Notes under the pieces: model-generated
What the model saw: the letters and a program-made list of their open reading frames with translations, nothing else
Database searches by the model: none
What the model was told of the DNA's origin: nothing
Assembly (NCBI GenBank): GCA_900313265.1
Contig: OMRN01000161.1
Span: 1 to 9,665, forward strand
Length of the DNA stretch: 9,665 nt
Reading direction: 5' to 3'
Source: an uncultured Lachnospiraceae bacterium
GTDB lineage: Bacteria; Bacillota; Clostridia; Lachnospirales; Lachnospiraceae
Made by a program: the position numbers and the translations under genes
Shown here: positions 1 through 6,975 of the stretch, piece after piece
Numbering within the stretch: the first letter of the stretch is position 1
How the letters are laid out: the number at the start of each line of letters is the position of its first letter

Positions 1-456
1 CGTTACGACAGTTTTCCGAATCTTGTGGTCGGAAGGTTTGATGCGGATATCTGGCAGGCGAATCCGGAAAGACGGTATGATGCATTCGTTCAGGGGATGG
101 ATACAGATGCAGGGGAGGATACCGGTAATGCGGACATCCGGGGTTTTGCAGGAGCTGCCGGAATTATAAAAGGCAGGGCAAGGGTCGTTACGGATATTGA
201 AAGAATCGGCGAGATTGAAAACGGGGACATTCTGGTTACGGGAGCAACCAACGTGGGCTGGACGCCCGTGTTTACAAAGGTATCCGCAATCGTTACCGAC
301 ATCGGGGCACCGCTTTCCCATGCCGCCATCGTTGCCAGGGAGTGCGGAATTCCGGCCGTAGTCGGATGCGGAAATGCGACGACTTTCATTCATACGGGGG
401 ATTATATTGAGGTGGACGGATCCGCCGGGCTTGTGAGAATTGTTGAAAAGGCCTGA
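1..456 (+). CDS. PEP-utilizing enzyme, C-terminal phosphohistidine (mobile) domain; 5' truncated by the window edge
   Basis: The reading frame is open from base 1, so only the last 151 residues are visible. They contain the swivelling phosphohistidine domain of PEP-utilizing enzymes. The active-site motif G-A-P-L-S-H-A-A-I-V-A-R-E-C-G-I-P-A-V-V-G has its histidine at visible residue 107 (bases 319-321). The preceding GWTPVF stretch is typical of the PEP synthase / rifampicin phosphotransferase branch rather than of PTS enzyme I. In this family the histidine shuttles a phosphoryl group between an ATP-grasp domain and the substrate site. The ATP-grasp (PEP/pyruvate-binding) domain should lie upstream, outside the window. 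The domain order (His domain last) fits PpsA-like and Rph-like proteins. The substrate cannot be decided from this fragment. A GTG at base 25 is in frame but is not a credible start, because the conserved fold continues upstream. The gene ends 9 bp before the convergent membrane-protein gene. Confidence 0.9.
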   Translation, partial: RYDSFPNLVVGRFDADIWQANPERRYDAFVQGMDTDAGEDTGNADIRGFAGAAGIIKGRARVVTDIERIGEIENGDILVTGATNVGWTPVFTKVSAIVTDIGAPLSHAAIVARECGIPAVVGCGNATTFIHTGDYIEVDGSAGLVRIVEKA

Positions 457-467
457 TTTACGGCCTT
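448..467. terminator. Small hairpin shared by two convergent genes, probable bidirectional terminator
   Basis: A perfect 6-bp inverted repeat, AAGGCC (448-453) and GGCCTT (462-467), encloses an 8-nt loop. The stop codon of the PEP-utilizing enzyme (454-456) lies in the loop, and the stop of the leftward gene (466-468) overlaps the right arm. On the plus strand a run of five T follows at 473-477. On the minus strand the stem runs directly into TTTT. The stem is short and the plus-strand T-run is offset by five bases, so termination may be inefficient. Confidence 0.5.
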
Positions 468-2187
468 ACGGATTTTTATCGGAAAAACGTTTCAGGAAAT
501 CGCCGAGATTCGCTCCGGCCATGCAGTAGGCAAACATCAAAAGTCCGGGCAGGGCGATATTGTAAAAATTCAGGATGGACATATCCACGCCTTCTTCAAA
601 CAAAAATGCCGAAAACCAGGCAATGGCAAGTGCATAACAAAATGCGAAAACGGAAAAACAAAGGCAGCAAAAATACTTAAAAATAACGGTTTTATTTTCC
701 TCTTTCTTTTTAAACCATGACGGAAGTTTTATGGCGCCGCCGATGATATAGGCGATGAGTAAGAGGAATAAAGCGGAATTGATTACCCTGTAAATCCACC
801 AGATAATCATGGTTATGACATTAAGAACAGAGGAACTTCCGGCATTGGTTGTATTCTTTGCTTTTCCGGTATCGAGTGACGGAATATGAACCGCGTCTCG
901 GACATCGTCCACCGCCGAATGATAGTATTCGATTTCCCGGACATTCGTGGTATCCATGAGTCCGGGCGTATAATTTTTAAGCCATACGGCACCTTCAAAT
1001 CCTTTCAGGACAAGGTTGCCGAGTCCCGCTATTTCTCCAGCGGTATATCCGCCGACCGAGTGAAGAAGCTGTATGCGGTTTTTCTGTTTCGAAAGTTCCC
1101 CGCTTTTAAAAGCCGCTTTCAGTTCTTTGTTGACCTGATCGAAAAAGTCGCAGACTTTCTTTTCGTCCCATTCCCCGCCGGAGATTTCCGGGCAGTCTTT
1201 TAAGGCGATGCGAAGAACCCATCCTAAGTGATCGCCTTTGATGGGATTTTCCTTAATGTCGCCGTTTAAGTGAGGGGAGGTCTTGATTTTTTCCAAAAGT
1301 TCGGGATGTGACGAAAGGGTCGGGGATGCCGCAAAAGCCTTGTCAATGGCATCTTCCGGAGCCCAGACATAAACCGAGCGGTTCGGAGAATCAATCCTGT
1401 AAATCAGTTCGCAGAATTCTCCCGGCGATCCGGAAGTTCTCGTGTTCGTTTCGAAAACTCCGAAGGCAGCATAGTTGACGGTCTTGTATCCCAGTGTGAA
1501 CAGGAAAAATACAAGCAGTGGAATCAGGTAGAAAAGCCCCTTTAAGCGTAAGCGGGCTTTTTCATTTTTCACGGTAAGGAGTATTCCCGTTACGGACCAA
1601 AGGGCAAGACAGGCCAGAATCCATATGCCGTCTTCCTTAAGATAAAACGTAAAGGAAAACAAAAATCCCAGAAGAACAAAGGAGAGGATGCGGTTCGCTT
1701 TCTGTAAGACGGTATTGTATAAAATTACAATCATTCCCGCAAAAAGAAGAATGACGAACGGACCGATTACGGCATTCCGGTAAAGTCTGGTGCCGCACCA
1801 GTTTTCAAATGCCTGGGGAAGAAAGAGCACGTAGAAATAAACCGCATATTTAAAATAGCGGTTCGAAGAGATTCTTCCGGCTAAGTAAAAGCAGGCAAGA
1901 GCCGCCAGGCACCAAAGCAGCGAAACCCAGAACGTATAGGGAATGTGCGAGAGTTTTACAAAAAAGAGAAAAACGGGATAACTGATATATTTGACCAGGG
2001 AACAGTAATCCGGGGTGCGGAAGTGATATCCGAAAAAGGAATACTGAAACATTAACAGATCATCATATACATTCGGGAAAAACCAGACACCCGATAATAT
2101 GCCGAAGATGCACCGGATGACGGCCGATGATGAAAGAATGATGATTGTTTTCGGAGATATCCGTTTGTTGGATGCTGTTTTACTCAT
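466..2187 (-). CDS. Polytopic membrane protein, GT-C glycosyltransferase-like, function unassigned
   Basis: A 573-residue integral membrane protein. Hydrophobic segments lie near residues 14-36, 67-106 (two), 113-126, 137-158, 166-184, 187-206 and 215-233. A soluble, probably extracellular region follows at about 235-450, then segments near 452-484, 500-530 and 540-557. The first external loop carries an aspartate pair (Y41-D42-D43), and a second acidic motif, K184-E185-D186-G, sits between membrane helices. An acidic pair after the first helix is typical of GT-C glycosyltransferases that use polyprenyl-phosphate sugars, for example the GT39 and PMT families. That resemblance is my inference; I do not recognise the exact family. 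The soluble region lies in the middle of the chain, whereas many GT-C enzymes carry it at the C-terminus. The ATG at 2187 is the only plausible start, with no in-frame alternative nearby. It has no Shine-Dalgarno sequence, and the promoter appears to place +1 on this A. The gene is monocistronic, convergent with the gene on its left and divergent from the efflux operon. Confidence 0.75.
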   Translation of the reverse strand: MSKTASNKRISPKTIIILSSSAVIRCIFGILSGVWFFPNVYDDLLMFQYSFFGYHFRTPDYCSLVKYISYPVFLFFVKLSHIPYTFWVSLLWCLAALACFYLAGRISSNRYFKYAVYFYVLFLPQAFENWCGTRLYRNAVIGPFVILLFAGMIVILYNTVLQKANRILSFVLLGFLFSFTFYLKEDGIWILACLALWSVTGILLTVKNEKARLRLKGLFYLIPLLVFFLFTLGYKTVNYAAFGVFETNTRTSGSPGEFCELIYRIDSPNRSVYVWAPEDAIDKAFAASPTLSSHPELLEKIKTSPHLNGDIKENPIKGDHLGWVLRIALKDCPEISGGEWDEKKVCDFFDQVNKELKAAFKSGELSKQKNRIQLLHSVGGYTAGEIAGLGNLVLKGFEGAVWLKNYTPGLMDTTNVREIEYYHSAVDDVRDAVHIPSLDTGKAKNTTNAGSSSVLNVITMIIWWIYRVINSALFLLLIAYIIGGAIKLPSWFKKKEENKTVIFKYFCCLCFSVFAFCYALAIAWFSAFLFEEGVDMSILNFYNIALPGLLMFAYCMAGANLGDFLKRFSDKNP

Positions 2188-2193
2188 GATGAC

Positions 2194-2222
2194 ATTATAT
2201 CAAAATTAAATTAAATTGTGAA
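2194..2222 (-). promoter_or_regulatory. Extended -10 sigma-A promoter for the leftward membrane-protein gene
   Basis: Read on the minus strand: TTCACA (2222-2217), a 17-bp spacer, then TATAAT (2199-2194) preceded by TG one base upstream (TGaTATAAT). This is a near-consensus, extended -10 promoter. Counting the last T of the -10 as -7 puts +1 at 2187, the A of the ATG. The transcript would therefore be leaderless, which agrees with the absence of a ribosome binding site. Confidence 0.7.
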
Positions 2223-2238
2223 AAAATTGCGAAAAAGG

Positions 2239-2266
2239 TGGACAATTCTGAAGAAAAGAGTATGAT
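2239..2266 (+). promoter_or_regulatory. Sigma-A promoter of the RND efflux operon
   Basis: TGGACA (2239-2244) and TATGAT (2261-2266) each match the sigma-A consensus at five of six bases, with a 16-bp spacer. Predicted +1 is near 2273, giving a 5' untranslated region of about 90 nt before the ATG at 2364. The palindromic operator starts two bases after the predicted +1, a position where a bound repressor would block initiation or promoter escape. Confidence 0.65.
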
Positions 2267-2274
2267 GAATATTG

Positions 2275-2294
2275 CCGACCGAACGGTCGGTCGG
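2275..2294. promoter_or_regulatory. Palindromic operator, likely target of the operon's TetR-family repressor
   Basis: A perfect 7-2-7 palindrome, CCGACCG (2275-2281), AA, CGGTCGG (2284-2290). The right half-site recurs four bases on (CGGTCGG, 2288-2294), so CCGACCG can also pair with that copy over a 6-bp spacer. The GACCG/CGGTC type of symmetric, GC-rich element stands out in AT-rich intergenic DNA and resembles operators of TetR-family repressors of multidrug pumps. It overlaps the start region of the pump promoter, and a TetR gene is encoded just after the pump. It could also form a stem at the very 5' end of the mRNA. No second copy was seen in the other intergenic regions. Confidence 0.75.
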
Positions 2295-2363
2295 TTTCCG
2301 GAAGATAAAAACACGGAACAGAAAACAGTAACGAAAGAAAGAATTAAGCAGGAAGTGTAAGAA

Positions 2364-5300
2364 ATGCCAAAATACAGTGTCAGACGTCCCTATACCGTTC
2401 TTGTCGGCGTTGTGCTGATTCTCGTTTTAGGAGTGGTCAGTGTTTACCGCATGACCGCCGATCTTTTGCCGGATATGAGTCTGCCTTATGCCATCGTTAT
2501 TACCATGTATCCCGGAGCCAGTCCCGAGGAAGTGGAGAAAAACGTAACGGCGAAGGTCGAGGCTTCCATGGCGACCACTTCGAATATCAATACGATTCAG
2601 TCCATGTCCTACAATAACTATTCCATGGTAGTTTTGGAGTATGAACAGAGTTCCAACATGGATTCCATCATCATCGAAATGCAGCAGAAACTCGATCAGC
2701 TTTCGGGCTCGCTGCCGTCTACGGTGACGAAGCCGATGATTATGCAGGTCGACCCGACCATGCTGCCGATTATGGTTGCGTCCGCCGATGTGGAAGGAAT
2801 GGACGCTGTTGAAATAACCAACTATGCGAATAACACGCTGGTTCCGAACTTGGAAAGTGTGGAAGGCGTGGCATCGGTATCTTTAATCGGAAGTGTGGAA
2901 GAGACCATCCGTATTACGCTTGATGATAAAAAAATCCGGGAACTGAACAAGGATGTCATAAAAGAAATCGAAGAAAGTTTCGAAGATGCCCAGCAGGAAC
3001 TGGATGATGCGAAAGAGGCCCTTGATGAAGGTGAAAAACAGTTAGAGAGCGGGCAGGGAAAACTGGCCGATGAGCTTTCCAAGGGTGCCAATGAACTCGT
3101 GAACGGAAAAATCCAGGCCTATGTGGGGGAAGCAACCATCGAGACATCGCTTTCCACCATGAGGATGGTAAAACCCTATCTGGAAAGAGCCGTAACTCTG
3201 ATGAACCAGATGAACGAGCAGAACGTCAATATTCAGAATTATATCAAGCAGATTACGGACTACCGGAAAATGATTGATGAAGCTTCCGATGAGGAAATCC
3301 GAAGGAAAACCGGACTCACCAGGGAGCAGTTAATTGCGCTTGTGGACCAGATGGAAGCAAACATGCCCCAGATGCCTTCCGTAAAAGAAGAAGTCCAGAA
3401 GATTTTGGATGAACTCAAAGCCAAAGGAATTGATTTATCGGTATTCGGAATAACCGCGGATTTAAACGATCCGGCGACTCTTTCGGCGCAGCTTTCCAAT
3501 GCACTGGCACAGGTAAACTCCTCCATTGCCGTTTTGGAAGCCGCCAAAAAACCGCTGGCGGAAGGAAAAATCACGCTTGACGATGCCTATAAAAAAGTCA
3601 ATGCGGGAATGATTAAGGGCATTGTGGAAATCAGCAAGGCCACCGCGGAAATCGAAAACGGAAAAGCGGCCTTAGAGCAGGGGCAGCAGCAACTGGACCA
3701 GGCCAAAGCGCAGGCCATCGATGCCGCGGATGTTTCGCAGATTGTCACACCGGAAATGCTCGGAAATTTAATTCTGGCACAGAATTTTTCCATGCCGGCC
3801 GGTTACGTTATGTCCGGAGACGAACAGTATTTAATTTCGGTCGGAGACAATGTGCGGACGGTGGAAGATCTCGAAAACATGATTTTAATCGATCTTCACA
3901 TGGACAGTATCGAACCCATCCGTGTAATCGATGCCGCAACCGTGGAAGTCGTTAACAATGCGGGCGAGTCCTATTCGAAGATTAACGGAAATCCGGCGAT
4001 TATGATGTCGTTTGAAAAACAGACCGGCTATTCCACCGGTGATGTTACGGACAGTCTGCTGAAACGTTTTAAAACGCTGCAGGAAGAAGATGAAAATCTT
4101 CACATGGCCGTACTTATGAACCAGGGTGTTTATATCGATATCGTTGTAAACAGCGTGCTTCAGAATATGTTAATCGGTGCGGCGCTTGCGGTTATTATTC
4201 TGATTATTTTCCTAAAGGATTTCAAATCCACATTTATTATAGCCTGTGCCATTCCGCTCAGTGTCGTTTTTGCGATTGTGTTAATGTATTTTACGCATAT
4301 CACCATGAACATTATTTCGCTTTCCGGACTGGCGCTCGGAATCGGTATGCTGGTGGATAACTCCATTGTCGTTATCGAGAATATATACCGGCTGAGGAAA
4401 GAGGGACTGACGGTTAAGAAGGCCGCCGTGGAAGGAGCAAAAACCGTGGCGGGAGCGATTTTTTCCTCAACCCTTACAACGGTATGCGTATTCGTTCCGA
4501 TTGCATTTTCAAAGGGTATTACCAAGCAGTTTTTCGTGGACATGGCCCTTACGGTAGGCTATACGCTCGGCGCCAGTCTGATTGTGGCGTTAACCTTTGT
4601 GCCTGCGATGGCATCCATGATGATTAAGGATGGGGAAGAAAAACCCACGAGGTTATTCGATAAAATCCGTGATGCGTACGGAGTTTTAGTGAAAAAGGTT
4701 CTGACGTTAAAGCCGCTTGTATTAATTTTAGTGGCACTTTTGCTTGCGGGAAGTATTCTTGCGGCGCTTTCGAAAGGTTTCTCCTTCATGGACATGGATA
4801 TGGAAATCGATCAGATTTCGATGACGGTTTCTCCTCCGGAAGAGGAAGTATATACGGATGAAGAACTGATGGCGGTCTGCGATCAGGTGACCGAGAGAAT
4901 CATGGATGTGGAAGGGATTGAAACCATTGGAGCGATGATCGGCGGAAACAGCCTGCTCAGCGCATTCGGTCTTTCCGGTTCTTCCGGTGCGACTTATTAT
5001 ATTCTTCTCGATGAAAAATCGAAAAGAAAAATGAAAGACATCATCGCAGACATTGAAACGAAGACGGAGGATTTGCCGTGTACGGTTGAAATTACCACCG
5101 CATCCAACGACTATTCGGCCCTTTTGGGAAGCGGTTTATCCGTAAAAGTCAAAGGACGTGATCTGGACCAGATCCGGGAATATACGAAACAGGTTGTTGC
5201 CATCATGGAAGAAACACCGGGCGTTATCGATATCGAAGACGGCCTGGATGATACGACACCGTGCCTTAAAATTCATGTGGACAAGAGCAAGGCAATGGAG

Positions 5301-6233
5301 TATCAGTTAACCACGGCACAGGTTTATGCACTTGTTTTGGCCAAACTGATGCCGTCGACCGCATCGGCCGTTCTTTCCGGCGAAAGCAAGGATTATGACA
5401 TTTACGTTATCGCGAAGGATCAGAAAGAAACCACACTTCATGATATTAAAAGCATGACGTTTTCCTATACGGATCAAAAGACCGGGAAAACACGGAATGT
5501 CGCACTCGGAAAAATCGTGGAATTCGAAGAAACGGACAGTTTAAATGTCATCAACCGTGATGCCCAGACAAAGTATGTTGCCGTGACGGCCGGAATTGAC
5601 GATGACCATAACGTTACTTATGTCAGCAACGACTTACAAAGAAAATTCAAAGAGGAAATCAGCCTAAAAGACGGCTACAGCATTGAAATGGGCGGTGAGG
5701 ACGAAATGATTCTCGATGCCATGAAGCAGCTTGGCGCGATGCTTGCGCTTGCCGTGATTTTCATCTACTTAATCATGGTGGCGCAGTTCCAGTCACTGCT
5801 TTCACCGTTTATCATTATGTTCACGATACCGCTTGCCTTCACCGGAGGATTCTTCGCTTTGTTCTTTACGAACAATACGGTGTCGGTTATCGGTGCATTG
5901 GGATTTGTCATGTTATCCGGAATTATCGTAAATAACGGTATTGTAATGGTGGACACCATCAACCAGCTTCGAAGGGGAGGCATGTCGAAAAAGGATGCGA
6001 TTGTGGAATCGGCCACCTCGAGACTTCGTCCGGTTCTTATGACGACCTTAACCACGATTATTTCCATGTCCACCATGGCACTCGGCATCGGCGGCGGTTC
6101 GGCAATGATGCAGCCGATGGCCATCGTTATTATCGGCGGACTGATATACGGAACGCTGCTTACATTAATCGTTATTCCGGTTATGTATGACATCATGAAC
6201 AAAGAGAAGAATATGGTGGAAGAAGTACTGTAA
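2364..6233 (+). CDS. RND superfamily efflux permease (HAE1/AcrB/SwrC-like) with a large coiled-coil insertion
   Basis: A 1289-residue inner-membrane proton-driven exporter, about 220-280 residues longer than typical AcrB or Bacillus SwrC (around 1050). The two-fold RND plan is visible: TM1 at about 10-28, extracellular domain to about 595, TM2-6 at about 602-775, TM7 at about 784-802, second extracellular domain to about 1115, and TM8-12 from about 1123 to 1280. N-terminal landmarks are R29-M-T-A-D-L-L-P-D and PGASPEEVE. The TM4 relay motif reads GMLVDNSIVVIEN, with D665-N666 where AcrB has Asp-Asp. TM10 reads VNNGIVMVD, with Asn (around 1190) near the AcrB lysine; this is usual for many non-proteobacterial homologues. 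Residues of about 197-460 are an insertion rich in helical heptads (see separate entry). The start has a good ribosome binding site (AGGAAG, 2350-2355, 8 nt away). No adaptor or outer-membrane channel gene is adjacent, as expected in a monoderm. Substrates are unknown; drugs, bile salts, lipopeptides or lipids are possible. It is cotranscribed with the downstream tetR-type gene. Confidence 0.93.
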   Translation: MPKYSVRRPYTVLVGVVLILVLGVVSVYRMTADLLPDMSLPYAIVITMYPGASPEEVEKNVTAKVEASMATTSNINTIQSMSYNNYSMVVLEYEQSSNMDSIIIEMQQKLDQLSGSLPSTVTKPMIMQVDPTMLPIMVASADVEGMDAVEITNYANNTLVPNLESVEGVASVSLIGSVEETIRITLDDKKIRELNKDVIKEIEESFEDAQQELDDAKEALDEGEKQLESGQGKLADELSKGANELVNGKIQAYVGEATIETSLSTMRMVKPYLERAVTLMNQMNEQNVNIQNYIKQITDYRKMIDEASDEEIRRKTGLTREQLIALVDQMEANMPQMPSVKEEVQKILDELKAKGIDLSVFGITADLNDPATLSAQLSNALAQVNSSIAVLEAAKKPLAEGKITLDDAYKKVNAGMIKGIVEISKATAEIENGKAALEQGQQQLDQAKAQAIDAADVSQIVTPEMLGNLILAQNFSMPAGYVMSGDEQYLISVGDNVRTVEDLENMILIDLHMDSIEPIRVIDAATVEVVNNAGESYSKINGNPAIMMSFEKQTGYSTGDVTDSLLKRFKTLQEEDENLHMAVLMNQGVYIDIVVNSVLQNMLIGAALAVIILIIFLKDFKSTFIIACAIPLSVVFAIVLMYFTHITMNIISLSGLALGIGMLVDNSIVVIENIYRLRKEGLTVKKAAVEGAKTVAGAIFSSTLTTVCVFVPIAFSKGITKQFFVDMALTVGYTLGASLIVALTFVPAMASMMIKDGEEKPTRLFDKIRDAYGVLVKKVLTLKPLVLILVALLLAGSILAALSKGFSFMDMDMEIDQISMTVSPPEEEVYTDEELMAVCDQVTERIMDVEGIETIGAMIGGNSLLSAFGLSGSSGATYYILLDEKSKRKMKDIIADIETKTEDLPCTVEITTASNDYSALLGSGLSVKVKGRDLDQIREYTKQVVAIMEETPGVIDIEDGLDDTTPCLKIHVDKSKAMEYQLTTAQVYALVLAKLMPSTASAVLSGESKDYDIYVIAKDQKETTLHDIKSMTFSYTDQKTGKTRNVALGKIVEFEETDSLNVINRDAQTKYVAVTAGIDDDHNVTYVSNDLQRKFKEEISLKDGYSIEMGGEDEMILDAMKQLGAMLALAVIFIYLIMVAQFQSLLSPFIIMFTIPLAFTGGFFALFFTNNTVSVIGALGFVMLSGIIVNNGIVMVDTINQLRRGGMSKKDAIVESATSRLRPVLMTTLTTIISMSTMALGIGGGSAMMQPMAIVIIGGLIYGTLLTLIVIPVMYDIMNKEKNMVEEVL
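2952..3743 (+). other. Helical/coiled-coil insertion domain within the RND permease
   Basis: Residues of about 197-460 of the permease interrupt a segment that in ordinary RND pumps runs almost directly from the LNK-type motif (here R-E-L-N-K, ending at residue 196) to the TPEMLGNLI-like motif (here starting V461-T-P-E-M-L). The insert begins and ends with amphipathic helices using a spaced G-x-x-x-L pattern (for example ALDEGEKQLESGQGKLADEL and IENGKAALEQGQQQLDQA). The middle is Met/Gln/Glu-rich and predicted helical. The two ends look like antiparallel partners, so the insert could form a hairpin-like stalk projecting from the first extracellular domain. Similar Leu/Gly repeats occur in YhgE/Pip and MMPL-type proteins. 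The function is inferred, not shown. Confidence 0.75.
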
Positions 6234-6246
6234 GATGAGGGAAGAT

Positions 6247-6882
6247 ATGGATCAGCTAAACAAGAACAACGGAAAAGAAACCGCAGCAAAAGAAACAACC
6301 GACAAGGAAATATTAATTTTCCAGGCGATTACGGATCTGATTAATGAGGGTTCGGATCTTACAAAAATGAAGGTCGGGGATATTACGGCAAGAGCGGGAA
6401 TCGGCAAGGGAACCGCATATGAGTATTTTTCCTCCAAAGAGGAGATGATTGAAAAAGCCTTGAAGTATTCGATGGTTTCGAATATCATGAATGTGATGGA
6501 ATTAATCGAAAAAGAGGAAAGCTTCCGGGATAAATTTTTCTGCCTGTTAAATTACATGGAGGATCATAAGGACAAGGTCCGCATGGTTATGTGGATGTTC
6601 CGGATCAAAGGGCAGATGATGGATTTTTCCGCGGAAAACATCTGCGACGTAAGCGAAGAGGAAGCACAGGATGCCATTCAGTATATCACGATGCTCGGAA
6701 CCTGGTTTTTATCCTTTGCGGATAAGGAGAATCTCTTTACGGAGCAGAATACGAATTTCAGAATCAGTGCGCTTTTATCCCAGGTTGTGCAGTTCGGCAT
6801 GTATCTTCATTTCGGAAATCCCGATGAAATCGAATCGGTGAAAGAATTTGTGTATGAAGGATTAATCAAACAGTTAAACTGA
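6247..6882 (+). CDS. TetR/AcrR-family transcriptional repressor of the efflux operon
   Basis: A 211-residue TetR-type regulator. The N-terminal helix-turn-helix spans about residues 22-70: an opening helix (ILIFQAITDLI), then V43-G-D-I-T-A-R-A-G-I-G-K-G-T-A-Y-E-Y-F and S-S-K-E-E-M, the classical TetR DNA-binding signature. The rest is an all-helical ligand and dimerisation domain without obvious relatives. I chose ATG 6247 because GAGGG (6237-6241) lies five bases upstream. An in-frame ATG at 6235 would add four residues (MRED) but overlaps that ribosome binding site and has a poorer one of its own. The gene starts 13 bp after the pump stop, so it is cotranscribed with the pump. It probably binds the palindrome at 2275-2294, which would make the operon autorepressed and induced by a pump substrate. 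Its target is inferred from context only. Confidence 0.92.
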   Translation: MDQLNKNNGKETAAKETTDKEILIFQAITDLINEGSDLTKMKVGDITARAGIGKGTAYEYFSSKEEMIEKALKYSMVSNIMNVMELIEKEESFRDKFFCLLNYMEDHKDKVRMVMWMFRIKGQMMDFSAENICDVSEEEAQDAIQYITMLGTWFLSFADKENLFTEQNTNFRISALLSQVVQFGMYLHFGNPDEIESVKEFVYEGLIKQLN

Positions 6883-6929
6883 CGAACCGGAAAAATCGGA
6901 ATAAATTTCGTGTAATTTTCCGTCATTCG

Positions 6930-6938
6930 TGTCATAAT
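6930..6938 (+). promoter_or_regulatory. Possible extended -10 promoter for the DegV gene
   Basis: TGtCATAAT (6930-6938) is an extended -10-like element 38 bp upstream of the DegV-type gene. No convincing -35 is present at 16-18 bp spacing. The 93-bp gap after the repressor gene suggests a separate start, but readthrough from the efflux operon is also possible because I see no intrinsic terminator in the gap. Confidence 0.35.
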
Positions 6939-6975
6939 AAAAAAGGAATCGGATGTAAAAGGAGGAATTATTTTA

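Noticed and set aside
25..456. GTG at 25 as the start of a small free-standing phosphohistidine-domain protein
   Set aside because: The frame is open to base 1, there is no ribosome binding site before the GTG, and the domain is normally the C-terminal part of a large enzyme.
1052..1062. CCGACCGA-like half-site inside the membrane-protein gene as a second operator
   Set aside because: It is a single half-site without a symmetric partner within coding sequence, most likely chance.
2952..3743. The insertion in the permease as a gene fusion or a transposed element
   Set aside because: Codon use and composition match the flanking permease, there are no terminal repeats, and the insert is helical sequence continuous in frame.
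4160..4543. Open frame on the minus strand opposite TM2-TM5 of the permease
   Set aside because: It is a shadow of the conserved RND coding sequence without ribosome binding site or recognisable domain.
5765..6298. Long open frame on the minus strand opposite the end of the RND permease
   Set aside because: It lies opposite a highly conserved coding region, has low-complexity composition typical of antisense frames, and shows no start signal or family motif.
6888..6922. Inverted repeat CGGAAAA / TTTTCCG between the repressor and DegV genes as a terminator
   Set aside because: The loop is 21 nt, the stem is weak and no T-run follows the right arm, so it does not meet terminator criteria.
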